From Brassica napus (taxonomy: Eukaryota; Streptophyta; Magnoliopsida; Brassicales; Brassicaceae), in assembly GCF_020379485.1 (NCBI RefSeq), contig NC_063437.1:20733726-20797725 (forward strand): DNA of 64,000 nucleotides. The letters run 5' to 3'. The position numbers were made by a program, and so were the translations under genes. Under the pieces are notes generated by a model, which had not been told where the DNA came from, did no database searches, and saw only the letters and a list, made by a program, of their open reading frames with translations. Positions 48,701 through 60,135 of this stretch are shown one piece after another (positions within the stretch are counted from its first letter, which is position 1; every line of letters starts with the position of its first letter).

Positions 48701-49550
48701 TCACTCCCCACCTCCTCCGGTGAAATCTCCACCACCACCATACTACTACCACTCACCACCTCCTCCGGTGAAATCTCCACCACCACCATACTACTACCAC
48801 TCACCACCTCCTCCGGTGAAATCTCCACCACCACCATACTACTACCACTCACCACCTCCTCCGGTGAAATCTCCTCCTCCACCTTACTACTACCACTCCC
48901 CACCTCCTCCGGTGAAATCTCCACCACCACCATACTACTACCACTCCCCACCTCCTCCGGTGAAATCTCCACCACCACCATACTACTACCACTCACCACC
49001 TCCACCAGTGAAATCTCCACCACCACCATACTACTACCACTCCCCACCTCCACCGGTGAAATCTCCTCCTCCACCTTACTACTACCACTCACCACCTCCT
49101 CCGGTGAAATCTCCACCACCACCATACTACTACCACTCCCCACCTCCTCCGGTGAAATCTCCACCACCACCATACTACTATCACTCACCTCCCCCACCAG
49201 TGAAATCACCTCCACCACCTTACTACTACCACTCACCACCCCCACCTGTGAAGTCTCCTCCTCCACCATACTATTATCACTCACCACCCCCTCCAGTCAA
49301 ATCTCCACCACCACCATACTACTACCATTCACCACCTCCTCCGGTGAAATCCCCACCACCACCGTACCATTACAACTCTCCACCCCCTCCAGTCAAATCT
49401 CCCCCACCACCTTACTACTACCATTCACCACTTCCTCCAGTGAAATCCCCACCACCACCGTACCATTACAACTCTCCACCACCACCAGTAAAATCTCCCC
49501 CACCTCCAGTCTACATCTACGCTTCTCCCCCACCTCCTACCCATTACTAG
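45766..49550 (+). CDS. Chimeric extensin / Ole e 1 domain / extensin wall protein (two exons)
   Basis: Exon 1 (45766-47041) and exon 2 (47374-49550) join in frame to 1,150 residues. Residues 1 to about 27 are a signal peptide. Residues 29-395 are extensin repeats, mostly SPPPPVKSPPPPYYYH. Residues about 400-525 form a pollen Ole e 1-like domain with its six cysteines (YCYRCY, VTCKAG, GEVCTAK, GSPCNIP, GECHKP). The remainder is about twelve TPTYVYKSPPPP repeats and about 25 more SPPPPVKSPPPPYYYH repeats. SPPPP is hydroxylated and arabinosylated and YYY-type motifs allow tyrosine cross-links, so the product should form part of the cell-wall network. The 332-base intron cuts the Ole e 1 domain after residue 425 (phase 1). 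The 48-bp coding repeats are nearly uniform. Position matches Arabidopsis AT2G43150 as I recall it. Reverse-strand open frames here are shadows. Confidence 0.9.
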
Positions 49551-50670
49551 GCTCGTCAAACTCAACAAAATTTCCACATTATTCAAGTAAGTTCCAACCC
49601 TCCAATACTTTCAATATGCTCCATATCCATTTCGATAAAACTTTCCACTAAAATCTCAGTTTATTATCTACACAGGTTTTCTTTTTAAAAATGAAATAAA
49701 GGAAGGGTCAAAGTCAAAGATGAGAAGAAGTGAACCAAATAAGGATCGTCTCGTGGAAACCATGAACAATACATCTCCAACAATGATCCACATCACTTCC
49801 TCTTCTTCAGTGTCGCTCATCTTCCACTTCTGCATTATCATCTTCGCGTCTTCATCAAGTCGGATTGTTTCCAAGACCCTTTTAGATCGTATCATAGTAC
49901 TCTTCTTTGTAACCTTGTGTTATCGTTATTTATTTGTTGTGCATACATTTTCTAAATATTTTTTTACATTAATGTAATGAGTGAGGTGTTAGCAAATAAA
50001 AAAAATGTCCAGTTTCGTGTTTCTTAAGATTGTTCGTTGTTTTAACGTTATTTTTATATTTTTGAAACATTAAAGTTTGAAAGACATTCTGGTGATGAGT
50101 TGGTCACGACATATATCGTTGCTTCAAACGCTGGAAAGTGAAAATAAGAACATGACAACATCTTTGCGATCTGATAGGCTTATTAGTTAATTATGTTGTG
50201 GAGTTAGTCAGATAATCACTTTCGTTCAACTAATTTCCACCTGTTTGTTTTTCTCGCGCGACATTGACTGTTGAACTATACATTTGTGAAAAACACCGAT
50301 GAAAAAAAATCAAATTAAAACAAATTTTGATAGAAAATTACGAATCTAAAAATTGAAATGAATTGATAATTTGATTAAAAAAACTTAATCGAATATAGTT
50401 TGTATACTTTGTTAAACCAAAAACACATTTAAAAAAAACAGGAACTAGAATACTTGTGACAAAAGAAAAGGGACTAACATACACGTGAAGTGGTTGTAAA
50501 TTGGGCTTTAGATAAGTAATAGCTGAGCTGAGGCCCATTACTAAACGTATTTGTCCACGGGTTTTGTCACCGTCACTTTTTTTTGTGGGTTGGTGGGTGG
50601 GAATATGATACATTGATGATTCTCTAATCATTTATCCCTATTAATCAAAGTAAATATAAATGAAGCTATA

Positions 50671-50679
50671 AAACCCTAA
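50671..50679 (+). promoter_or_regulatory. Telo-box (AAACCCTAA)
   Basis: This motif is typical near transcription starts of growth-related plant genes. Here it is about 0.9 kb before the epsin leader, separated from it by the MITE nest. Confidence 0.35.
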
Positions 50680-50710
50680 ATTTTTCCTTGCTTTCAACAG
50701 TAATTAAATA

Positions 50711-51220
50711 CTCCCTCCTTCCTTTTCTAAAATTAATACTCCCTCTGTTTTTATTTGTAAGTAGTTTTAGTTAAAAATATGAATATTAAGAAAACTTTTA
50801 TTTTTAATAAAATAGTATTTAATATATAAATTCAACCAATAATAATAAAAATATAAATTATTTGATTGGTCACATAACATGTTATGTAATAAATGTAAAA
50901 TGTGCTTTGGATTATGTAAACATCTTACATTGTGAAATAAATATTTTTTCCTAAAACTATTTACATATCAAAACAGAGAGAGTATTTTTTTGACTTTTCA
51001 TGTTTATTAAGAATATAATAAATAAATATATATATAATTTAATTTAAAATTTATTTTTAATAGACTTTCCAATAACTATCTGCCAATAAAATTTAATCAA
51101 TTCAAATATTTATAATAAATATTTTTTAAAAGTATATAAAATACTTTAAAAATATAGAAAATCAATTTTTATGAAATAAGAAAAAACTCTAGAAAATCTT
51201 ATTTTCGGGAATGGAGGGAG
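50711..51220. mobile_element. Outer Stowaway-like MITE, 510 bp including the nested one
   Basis: The left end CTCCCTCCTTCC and the right end GGAATGGAGGGAG are inverted repeats flanked by TA (50709-50710 and 51221-51222). It contains the inner element at 50739-50982. Confidence 0.75.
50739..50982. mobile_element. Inner Stowaway-like MITE, 244 bp
   Basis: The left end CTCCCTCTGTTTT and the right end AAAACAGAGAGAG are near-perfect inverted repeats flanked by TA (50737-50738 and 50983-50984). It is nested 28 bp inside the outer element. Confidence 0.8.
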
Positions 51221-51596
51221 TATTTAAATATCTTTGTACTATATTAACGAAAATGAAAATAAGCATATACTGTATATAGATTTCCAAATTGTAAATTTGA
51301 ATAAAATACTGTATTCCACTTGAGATTCAGGTATAAAACGTGGTGACAACAAAGTAATAATTGTGTTAGCCTACAAATTAAAAAAAAAAAGAAAAAGGAA
51401 AATGAAGAAGAAACAGGTGTGATGTTAAATAGAGAGTGATTACTGATTAGGAGTCCTCCTTAATATTCTGCGAGTTAATCGCGCTGTCTTATCATTTTTA
51501 TTTCCACCTTTTTATTCTTTTTTATTAATTAATTAATTTTTTATTAGTAATTGAATGTTCTCTTCTGGCTGGCTGGCTGCTGTGTGTTCGTTCTCC

Positions 51597-51613
51597 TCTC
51601 TCTCTCTCTCTCT
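51597..51613. repeat. (CT)n in the epsin 5' leader
   Basis: A CT run lies in the likely 5' untranslated exon. CT-rich leaders are common in plant genes. Confidence 0.7.
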
Positions 51614-52091
51614 AGACCCGCAATTTTAGAGAGAAGATTGATTGATTGAGAGCTGAAACGCAGAAGGATCACGATCTGCTATCGCCGCTTCGTCTTCTTC
51701 TTCTCATTTCTCGCAGGTACGATCCAGCTGTTTTGGGAGATTAGATTCAATGTTTCCGTATCGGTTTCATCAGATCTGTGTGTGTTTTGAATTTTCGAGC
51801 TTGATCGAATTGTGATTGAGAGTCTGATGATAATGTTCAAAGTTGAATCTGAACGAAGAAACAATTGATCAAGGCTTATTCCTCCATTGATATTTGCTCT
51901 CTTACGGTTTGTGTTTGTTATTATTGAATTCATCTTCTTCTCTTTGTGTTTCTCTTCATTGCCACGTCATCTTTTTTTTTTGCTGGTGGTTGGTTTCAAT
52001 TTTATGACTTGTTTGATACAGTTGACAGCAAAAAGGTGAAGTTTTTGCATTTGTTTAAGAGCTACTTATTCCTGCTGGGACACATACCAAG

Positions 52092-55000
52092 ATGAAGAAA
52101 GTATTTGGTCAAACTGTTAGAGACCTGTAAGAACTATAATCCCCTGGAACTGGAACTGGACCTGAATGAATATTTACAATGGTTTGTTTATTTTTTACTA
52201 TTAACCATGTTTGATTGTTTTGTTTTTTTTAGCAAGAGAGAGGTCAACAAGAAAGTGCTTAAAGTGCCTGGAATAGAACAGAAGGTAAAAGGATACTCTT
52301 TGTAGCTTCTTCTCTGTTTTTCTTCTCACATTGAAATTCTGATCAAACTGAGATTCAGGAGCTGTTTGAGTTGATCAATTTCGTTACTTTTCTTCCTAAA
52401 ACTAGACATTTTGATTAGTTACGCTTATCTATGTTGCATTCCTCATCTGGTTATGGAATTTGAAGCGAGAAGTCCAACATAGTTTCATGTTGTTTCTCAC
52501 CTCTTCTTCTTCTTCCTATTCAGGTTCTAGATGCTACTAGCAATGAGCCATGGGGTCCTCACGGATCACTTCTTGCTGATCTTGCGCAAGCTTCCAGAAA
52601 TTAGTAAATACAACCACCTTTCAACTGCTGTATTTAGCTGTAGTTATGACATCACACAAGAATGTTACTTCTCTTGCAGCCATGAATACCAGCTGATCAT
52701 GGGGGTCCTTTGGAAACGACTTAGCGACACTGGAAAGAACTGGCGGCATGTCTATAAGGTACCAATATATTTGGTGACTTATTCCCTGTTTATATTTTTG
52801 TAGCAGTGAATGATACACTTTCCTTCTGCTTTACCTCTTCTGTCCTTTTCAGGCTTTGACAGTGTTGGAGTACATGGTAGGCCATGGGTCAGAACGTGTT
52901 ATAGACGAGATTCGAGAGCGTGCATATCAAATTTCGGTAATGACCACTCTGAGTACACTGCTTTTGAAGTATTCAGCATCAATAGAATCCTTCCATGCTA
53001 TATCTCAGCGGTTGACTATCTTACGCTATGTCCATTTTCCATGTGGCAGACATTATCCGATTTTCAGTATATTGATTCCGGTGGTAGAGATCAAGGAAGC
53101 AATGTTAGGAAGAAATCACAGAGTCTGGTGGCGTTGGTTAATGACAAAGAAAGAATAGCTGAGGTCAGAGAGAAGGCTTCTGCTAACAGAGATAAGTAAG
53201 TTTGCTTGTAATTATCTTCTTTTCCTGAATTGCTCATTTGCTGTAGTTTCCTCTATGTGTTAGCCTCGCTTGGCACTTATTGAATTTCATGTTTCTAGTG
53301 GCCTTGCAACTGTTATTATGCCTCATAGTAGTCTATCAATTTGTAGTGGTGATATTTAAAAGGATTAGCTCCTGACTTTTGAAAGTTATTCAATTCTCAG
53401 AGATAAAAAGTTACAGATCTTTGGGTTCATTTTAAAACTGCTTCATGAGCTGAACATCAATCTGACATTAATTTTACGACAGGTATCGCACCTCAGCACC
53501 AGGTGGGATGTATAAGCCTTCAGGAGGATATGGTGACAAATATGATTACGGATCCCGGGATGAAGAGCGAAGTAGTTATGGAAGAGAGAGAGAATATGGT
53601 TACAGGGATGATGATAGAAATAGCCGTGATGGAGATCGTCATTCCAGAGACTCTGAAGACCGGTATGGGAGAGATGGAAATAGGGAAGATGATTACAGAG
53701 GAAGGAGCAGAAGTGTTGATAACTTCCAAACTGGTTCGCGAGGTAGGAGTTCAGATAGGGAACGAACGTTTGAGGATGATGGCCATTCATCAAGGTATGT
53801 TGATTTGGAGTTTCAACTTGCCTCTAGACTTGATCTTAAAAAGAAGGGAACAATTTTGAGATTTAATCAATACCACTGGATGACATATTTGTTGTAAATA
53901 GTAGCCTAGCAGTACTTGATGTCAAAAAGTATGTTTCGAGCATCTTCTTAGCTTAGTTCTACTTATACATTGAAACATTCCTCTTTATTGTGTAGGGGTA
54001 GTGGTGCTAGAGCTGATGACAATTCTCAGGATGGGAGGTAATTTATGATGTCTTTTGCTGAAGTTTGAGCTTTTTTCTTATTGTATTAAGTTTTGTAGAC
54101 TTATGTCAACTCATATCATCTTTCTTCGGGACATATGACAGAGGGCAGCTCCAGAGGAAGTTTTCTGAACAAAATATTGGTGCTCCACCTAGTTATGAAG
54201 AAGCTGTCAGTGACTCAAAGAGCCCTGTATATAGTGAAAGGTGATAATTCTCTACAATGCAGATTCAGAGCTACCTTGGTTTTATTGGTTCTGATGAATC
54301 ATTTTGTGCCAGGGATGGTGGGGAGACCCCACAAGTTGCTGCTCCAGGAGTTGCTTCTCCTCCTCCCCCACAAACTGCTTCTCCAGGAGCTGCTTCTCCT
54401 CCTCCCCCACAAGTTGCTGCTCCAGGGGCTGCTTCCCCTCCTGCTGGAAGCAACACAAACAATAATTCTGCTGCTTTTGCTAATGAATCTTCTCCTCAGA
54501 AATTTGAGGCCTTTGATGAATTTGATCCACGCGGTGCATTTTCAGGTACAGAGGTCTCATAGTGTACATTTCTTTAGCTCCTAGTTTGTTACATCTCCAA
54601 ATTTTTCTTTGCCTTTCAAACTTCTCTACTCCATAAAGATTAATTCTCATTTTTCGTTTGTTTATTATATTGTTATCCATAAAACTCTCTCCGTGTTCCG
54701 AGTGTAAGTCATGTGTTTTGTTTCTTTTCCAGCTGGCCCTCCAGCATATGCATCTGCAGACGGTGTTTCAGCTCCTCCAGCAGTTGCTTCTACATCTGCT
54801 CCTCCCACCTCAAACAGTGTTGAGATGGACTTACTTGGCTCCCTTGCAGACGTATTTTCATCAAATGCATTGGCCATTGTCCCGGCTGATTCTACGTCTG
54901 TTGAAACCAATGGACAACCAAATGCTCCATCGTTTTCTACATCTCAGCCATCAACTCAGGTATTTGATACAGCGGTTAAGCAGCTAGTTGTACTCGGAGA

Positions 55001-56797
55001 TTTTGACTGTTTCTTAAGAGGATGCCTTTTTTATTTGTACAATTTTGATTATTAAAAATTCTCTTTACATTGTACAGACATTTGATGACCCATTTGGTGA
55101 CTCTCCTTTCAAAGCCTTCACTTCAACGGACACCGACTCAAACCCACAGCAGAGCTTTGGAGCTCCTTTCCAAGCAACACCACCAGCCTTCACCTCGGAG
55201 GCCTCACATACTGATAGTGCTCAAAACTTTGGCTTTGGGGACTCATTTTCCGCTGTTGCCAATCCTGAACCTGCTGTTCAGAATGTGCAACCTCCATCAA
55301 ACCCACAAGATTTTCCCCAAGATCAGTTTGACACATCTCAAAGTGATATTGATATTCTAGCTGGCATTCTCCCACCATCTGGTCCTCCACCTTCACTCCC
55401 ACAACAACCGGGTGCCTCAGGACCAACATCTCAGTTTCCTCCGAGCGGAAACAACATGCACGAGGGATATCATCCTCAGCCGGTATCCTCAGCTCCAAAC
55501 ATGCCTGGACAAACTCCATTTGGGCAAGCTGGTCCTCCAGCTTCACTTCCGCAACAACCGGGTGCCTCAGTAGCAACATCTCAGTTTCCTCCCAGTGGAA
55601 ACAACATGTACGAGGGATATCATCCTCAGCCAGTATCTTCAGCTCCAAACATGCATGGACAAACTCCATTTGGGCAACAATATAACATGGTTCCTCCTCA
55701 TTCACAAAATATGGGTGGAGCCACGCCGTATAACAGTGGAGGCTTCATGCACCAGCCTGGCTCAGCCAGTTACAATCCTGGAGCAGTAACTTCGCACCCT
55801 ACAAGCGAAAGCTTCCATCCACGACCAGTTGCTGCCACTTCATCGAGCTCACAGACTCCTTACTCTAACCCCAGTGGACCAGCTGGTCAGTTCATGGGAC
55901 ACCAGGGTCATGGAATGCCGCCTTCCCATGGTCTACAAAGAACTCAATCCGTGCCTGTTAATATGCAAGGGAACCACAATTTCATGGGAGACATGTTTTC
56001 ACAAGGTGGACCAACAGGCTCCTTGACGTCATCGTCCTCTCATCAAGATCTCACACCTTTAACAGGAGCTATTGAGATTGTTCCCCAGCCTCAGAAAAAG
56101 TTTGAGCCAAAATCATCTGTCTGGGCAGACACGTTGAGCAGGGGGCTTGTTAACTTTAACATCTCTGGACGTAAGTGAGAAAAAAAAAAACAATAAACCC
56201 AGTTTGGATAACTTTCTAACATCAGTTTTTGTTTGCTACTTATGTGCAGCTAAAACAAATCCTTTGGCAGACATAGGAGTTGACTTTGAGGCGATCAACA
56301 GAAGAGAGAAGCGGCTAGAGAAACCGACAAACGCACCAGCACCAACATCGACTATCAACATGGGTAAAGCTATGGGCTCAGGAACTGGCTTAGGTCGTGC
56401 TGGTGCAAATTCTATGAGACCTCCACCAAATCCAATGGTAGCTTCTGGCATGCCCATGGGTGGGGGAATAAACGTTGGTGGTTATGGAGGTATGAACCAA
56501 AACCAACCCATGGGCGGTATGGGAATGGGACCAGGCATGAACCAAAACCAACCGATGGGTGGTATGGGAATGGGACCAGGCATGAACATGAACCAAAACC
56601 AACCCATGGGTATGGGAATGGGACCAGGCATGAACATGGGAGGTGGATATGGCCAAGGCTATCAGATGCAACCACAACACCAAGGGATGGTACCTGGTCA
56701 GAACATGCCAGGCAACAACAACAACAACTATAATCCGATGATGGGTCAAGGCGGTTACAATCCTCAACAACAACAATATGGTGGTGGATACAGGTAA
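52092..56797 (+). CDS. EPSIN2: Epsin (ENTH domain clathrin adaptor), EPSIN2-like, thirteen coding exons
   Basis: Exons 52092-52126, 52233-52284, 52524-52603, 52680-52758, 52853-52936, 53050-53195, 53483-53794, 53996-54037, 54142-54240, 54313-54545, 54733-54959, 55078-56170 and 56250-56797 sum to 3,030 bases, 1,009 residues, in one frame. Residues 1-140 are the ENTH domain: [69 protein letters not shown]. It binds phosphoinositides and bends membrane. An Arg/Asp/Ser-rich part, a Pro/Ala-rich part and adaptor-binding motifs ([22 protein letters not shown]) follow. The C-terminus is rich in M, G, N and Q. A 150-bp tandem duplication in exon 12 adds length over Arabidopsis EPSIN2 (about 895 residues as I recall). 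A noncoding leader exon near 51560-51716 precedes it. Confidence 0.9.
55381..55680 (+). repeat. In-frame 150-bp tandem duplication in the epsin coding sequence
   Basis: Bases 55381-55530 and 55531-55680 are nearly identical and each encode 50 residues, including [23 protein letters not shown] and GQTPFGQ. Length is a multiple of three, so the frame is kept. Confidence 0.9.
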
Positions 56798-57795
56798 GAT
56801 GAAGCCAAACCACTACACACTAGACTCTCCACTTGTAAAATCAAGAACAGAGGACACTCTAACTCTGTTCTTCTCTCTCTCTGCTTGTTGTGAAATTTGT
56901 ACTGGTGAGAGTGGCGGACCTCCCTCCGGTCTGTCCTTTTTGTTATATGCGTATTATAAATTGATATATACACATTTTCTTCTCTATTTTGTTTTATTTT
57001 TGGGTTTCACGTATTGAATGTGTAAAAACATTTTCCCTTCACGGAACAAATAAAAATATTTTACTTTTCTTCACTTCCTTTCATTCCAAAAGGACTTGGA
57101 TTCTATCACTTCCAGTGTCGTTAAAGTCTAACAGAAGTTTCCCTCCAACTTCATTTGCTGCTTCGTCCATTAATTACTTGAGGTTCACGCCTCTTAAAGC
57201 TACAAAACCTCAGGCTCTGAAATAGATGTGACATTATAAGGAGCTGTTATAATTAGGGACCGTTTTGATCAAAGTAAAGGGTATATAACCAATCAAATGA
57301 GGTGAAATGGCACAATGTATCCATACGAAGAGAGTGGTTAGATAATGGAACAATACTACAATTTTCTTTTATTCTTGAAAATTTGTTGGTTTGGGTCTAA
57401 ATTGGACAAATATAAAACTTAAGTGGCGTTTTTGGATATTTTGAAGAACTAATGGACACCCAGGAAAATATAAAAAAAACTAAAACGCTTAACGACGTTA
57501 ACTTAACGGTGACGTTTAGTCGACTTGCCGAGTGGAGAGTCTTAACGACGTTCGATCTCACGTTAGACTCCTCTCTTTGATTCTTCTTCGTCTTGCTAAA
57601 AGCTGCTGCGAAGTTTCTCCTTCAAATCTGATAAGCTTCTTCTGGGTTTGATCCGATCAAAGGTAAGGTGCTTAATTTAGGGTTCTTAAGGTTTCTGCTT
57701 GATCGCCTGCTTATTAGGATGCTCTGTTTTCTCTCACATTGAAGTTGTTTGATTCAATTGAATCTTGTTAATTGATCAACCCTTTTTCGAAATTT
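56798..57795. other. Epsin 3' region and UBX gene promoter/leader
   Basis: Holds the epsin 3' untranslated region (CT-rich near 56870), AT-rich spacer, and the UBX leader starting near 57500 with TTAGGGTTCTTAAGG near 57679. A likely leader intron starts GTAAGGTGC near 57663 and ends before 57854. Confidence 0.5.
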
Positions 57796-57851
57796 GGAAT
57801 CTTTGATTGGTTTGTTCAAAAAAAAAAAAAAAAGGAATCTTTGATTGGTTT
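57796..57851. mobile_element. Minimal poly(A) insertion flanked by an 18-bp direct repeat
   Basis: GGAATCTTTGATTGGTTT occurs at 57796-57813 and again at 57834-57851. Between them lie only GTTC and 16 A. This is the footprint of LINE-type retroposition truncated to its tail. It ends two bases before the UBX start codon. Confidence 0.75.
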
Positions 57852-57853
57852 AG

Positions 57854-60092
57854 ATGGAAGCTCTCACATTCAAGGGCTCTGTTATGGAAGCCATACTCGA
57901 AGCTAAAACACAGAAGAAGCTTTTTGTTGTCTACATCTCTGGTAAAGTTTGTGATTTCAATCTTAAAGCTTCCATCTTTTATACTGACAAATTGAATTTG
58001 CTTAAGGAGAGGATGAAGAGGAGTCGGATAAGTTGAACAAGCTGACGTGGACTGATGCATCCGTAGGTTTCTCCACATTTGCAATCAAAGGTCATTGTTT
58101 CATTCCTAACATTATTGTCGTGTGTTTGCTACTATTACAGGTGGCAGAGTCTCTGTCCAAGTATTGTGTTTTGTTGCATCTCGAAGCTGCAAGTGTTGAC
58201 GCCACAAATTTCTCTGCTATATGTATCCTTTCTTTCTTTCTTTTTTATGAGACAACTCTTTTCTAGCTCTTGTGGTAGAGTAGATGAAGAATGGACCTAA
58301 CTAGAGTCTAGGACTATAGATTTAACAATAATATTTTCATGTGCTATCTATTAGTCTATTACTCTAGCTGGTTTATCCAACTATACCTTTGTGTGTGTGT
58401 GTAATGCAATTTCTTTTTTTTTTCTTGTTGATTTTATATGTATCCTTACATCAGTTTCTAGACCCATATTCATCTGTTCCTTGTATAGCTGCCATTGGAT
58501 TCAGTGGTACACAAGTTTGGAAGAATGGTAAAAGATCATATGTATTTTTAGTCAAGAGTATATAGACAAGCAAACATGCTCAAAGTTTTGTTTTCTTTCC
58601 TTTTATTTTTCAGAGGGGTTTATTGCTGCTGAAGATCTCGCATCCAGTTTAGAGAAGGCGTGGCTGGGACTTCATATCCAGGTAGCTGCTTCTCTTTCAC
58701 TTTTTCATTTATGAGTTTATCATGTTGTTTAATGGGTTGGACATTTTATCATTTTCAGGAAACAACTGCAAGTATCTTTTCAGCAGCACTTGCATCACAA
58801 AACTCAGAGCAACCTACTTCTAGCCCTTCTAATGTTGTCTTACCTTCTGAAGAAGGCAGTACTTCAGATACAATGGCTGCATCTCAATCAACTGGAACAA
58901 GTGTTCAACCCTCAGAGAGAAAATCAACGGTGACATCTGAATCAACCAAAGAAAAGAATGATGGCACAGCTGCAATTAAGGTTTGTATCTCCACATTACT
59001 TTAGCCTTTGATGTTGTCTTACATGGTGTTCTTTGACAGGTCAAACAATCTGCTGAAACCAGTAATCAACCAGCATCTTCTGTTCAGGCAGAAAAGGAAC
59101 CCGTTCGTCCTGCAGCACCAAGACCAGATGATAGTAGTACATCCAAATCTTCTACAGATAGAAAAAGGAAACAAGAAACCGTGGTAAGCAAAGCTGAAAG
59201 GGATATTATTAATTTACCAAAACCGGTAGCTACAAAAGAGATTGTAAAGGCTAAGGATGAAGGAGGAGAGGATGGAGAAAGTTGGAAACCACCATCTGAT
59301 GTTCACTTAAACATTCGTTTACCTGATGGTGCTAACCTTCAAGAGAAGTTCTCTGTAACAAGTGCATTGAGAATGGTCAAGGACTATGTGAACAGCAATC
59401 AAACAACAACCGAACTAGGTGCTTATGATCTTGCTGTTCCTTACCCTCGTAAGGTTTATAGTGACCAAGGTACGTCAAAATCTCCAATGCATCCAACAGA
59501 TTTAGACATTTTTTTTTGTAAAGAACATTCTATCTGTGCAGATCTTGATAAGTCTCTGTCCGAGTTGGGTTTGCTCGGTAGACAAGCACTTATAGTAGTT
59601 CCGAGGAAAAGAGCAACCGTATATCAAAGAGGACCATCTTACTCTGAGCCTAACAACAACATAGACACTAACAGTGGCGGTTACTTTGGTTATCTTAGAA
59701 GAGTACTCTCTTATGCAAACCCATTTTCATATTTTGGCGGTGCATCAAGCTCTGCTCCAGAACCTCGAGGCAGCATGGAGTACAGTGAGCTCATAAACCC
59801 TTTCTAATGCATCAGAGTGTCATGTAAGTGCTTTAACTCTTTTTTTTTTCTGTCTCTAGTGCCGGTTGCGTCCAATGCAGAGGTGAGAAACACTCTGGCG
59901 CAAGGGGGGTCAGAAGGTAGGGGAAACGTTAGGAATAGGAGACCAACCACATCTAGGATTGGAAGTAACATCCATACGCTGAGACACGATGAAGAAGACG
60001 CTCCGTTTGGTGATGGAAACGCGTTTTGGAATGGGAACTCTACACAGTATGGCGGTGAAAGCGGTGGTGGAGACAGTAATGATAGGCGATGA
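57854..60092 (+). CDS. UBX-domain protein with N-terminal thioredoxin-like (UAS) part, nine exons
   Basis: Exons 57854-57941, 58007-58062, 58141-58222, 58462-58527, 58614-58681, 58759-58980, 59040-59469, 59542-59784 and 59860-60092 join to 1,488 bases, 495 residues. Residues 1-140 resemble a UAS/thioredoxin-like fold: MEALTFKGSVMEAILEAKTQ, KLFVVYIS, VPCIAAIGFSGTQVWKN. A Ser/Thr/Glu-rich linker follows. The UBX domain is at about residues 300-385: DVHLNIRLPDGANLQEKFSV, YDLAVPYPRKVY and LGRQALIVVPR. UBX proteins are adaptors of CDC48/p97 in ubiquitin-dependent degradation. The PYPRK loop stands in the place of the FPR loop that binds CDC48. Intron 3 is U12-type. An alternative end exists: without the last intron, translation stops at 59807 after ELINPF. 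Position matches Arabidopsis AT2G43210 as recalled. Confidence 0.88.
58223..58461 (+). other. U12-type (minor spliceosome) intron
   Basis: The donor is GTATCCTTTC, the exact U12 consensus. TCCTTAC at 58443-58449 gives a U12 branch site whose A lies 13 bases from the acceptor TTTCTAG at 58461. Using this acceptor keeps the frame (SAIYPYSSVPC). The closer CAG at 58454 shifts the frame. Confidence 0.85.
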
Positions 60093-60135
60093 AAATGAGA
60101 CAGCTTGAGCTCTGTTTGGATCTAGTGCAACAGAA

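Larger units (their letters stand above)
49551..51560. other. Spacer between extensin and epsin genes
   Basis: Contains the extensin 3' region, a telo-box (AAACCCTAA at 50671-50679), a GGCCCA site II core near 50532, and nested Stowaway elements (50711-51220). Open frames near 49720 are not supported. Confidence 0.6.

Noticed and set aside
48337..49287. Long minus-strand open frame of 316 codons in extensin exon 2
   Set aside because: It is created by the 48-bp repeat in the sense gene; its repeats (VVVEISPEE) are a codon shadow.
49668..49977. Open frames on both strands after the extensin gene
   Set aside because: Located in the likely 3' untranslated region, no homology recognised.
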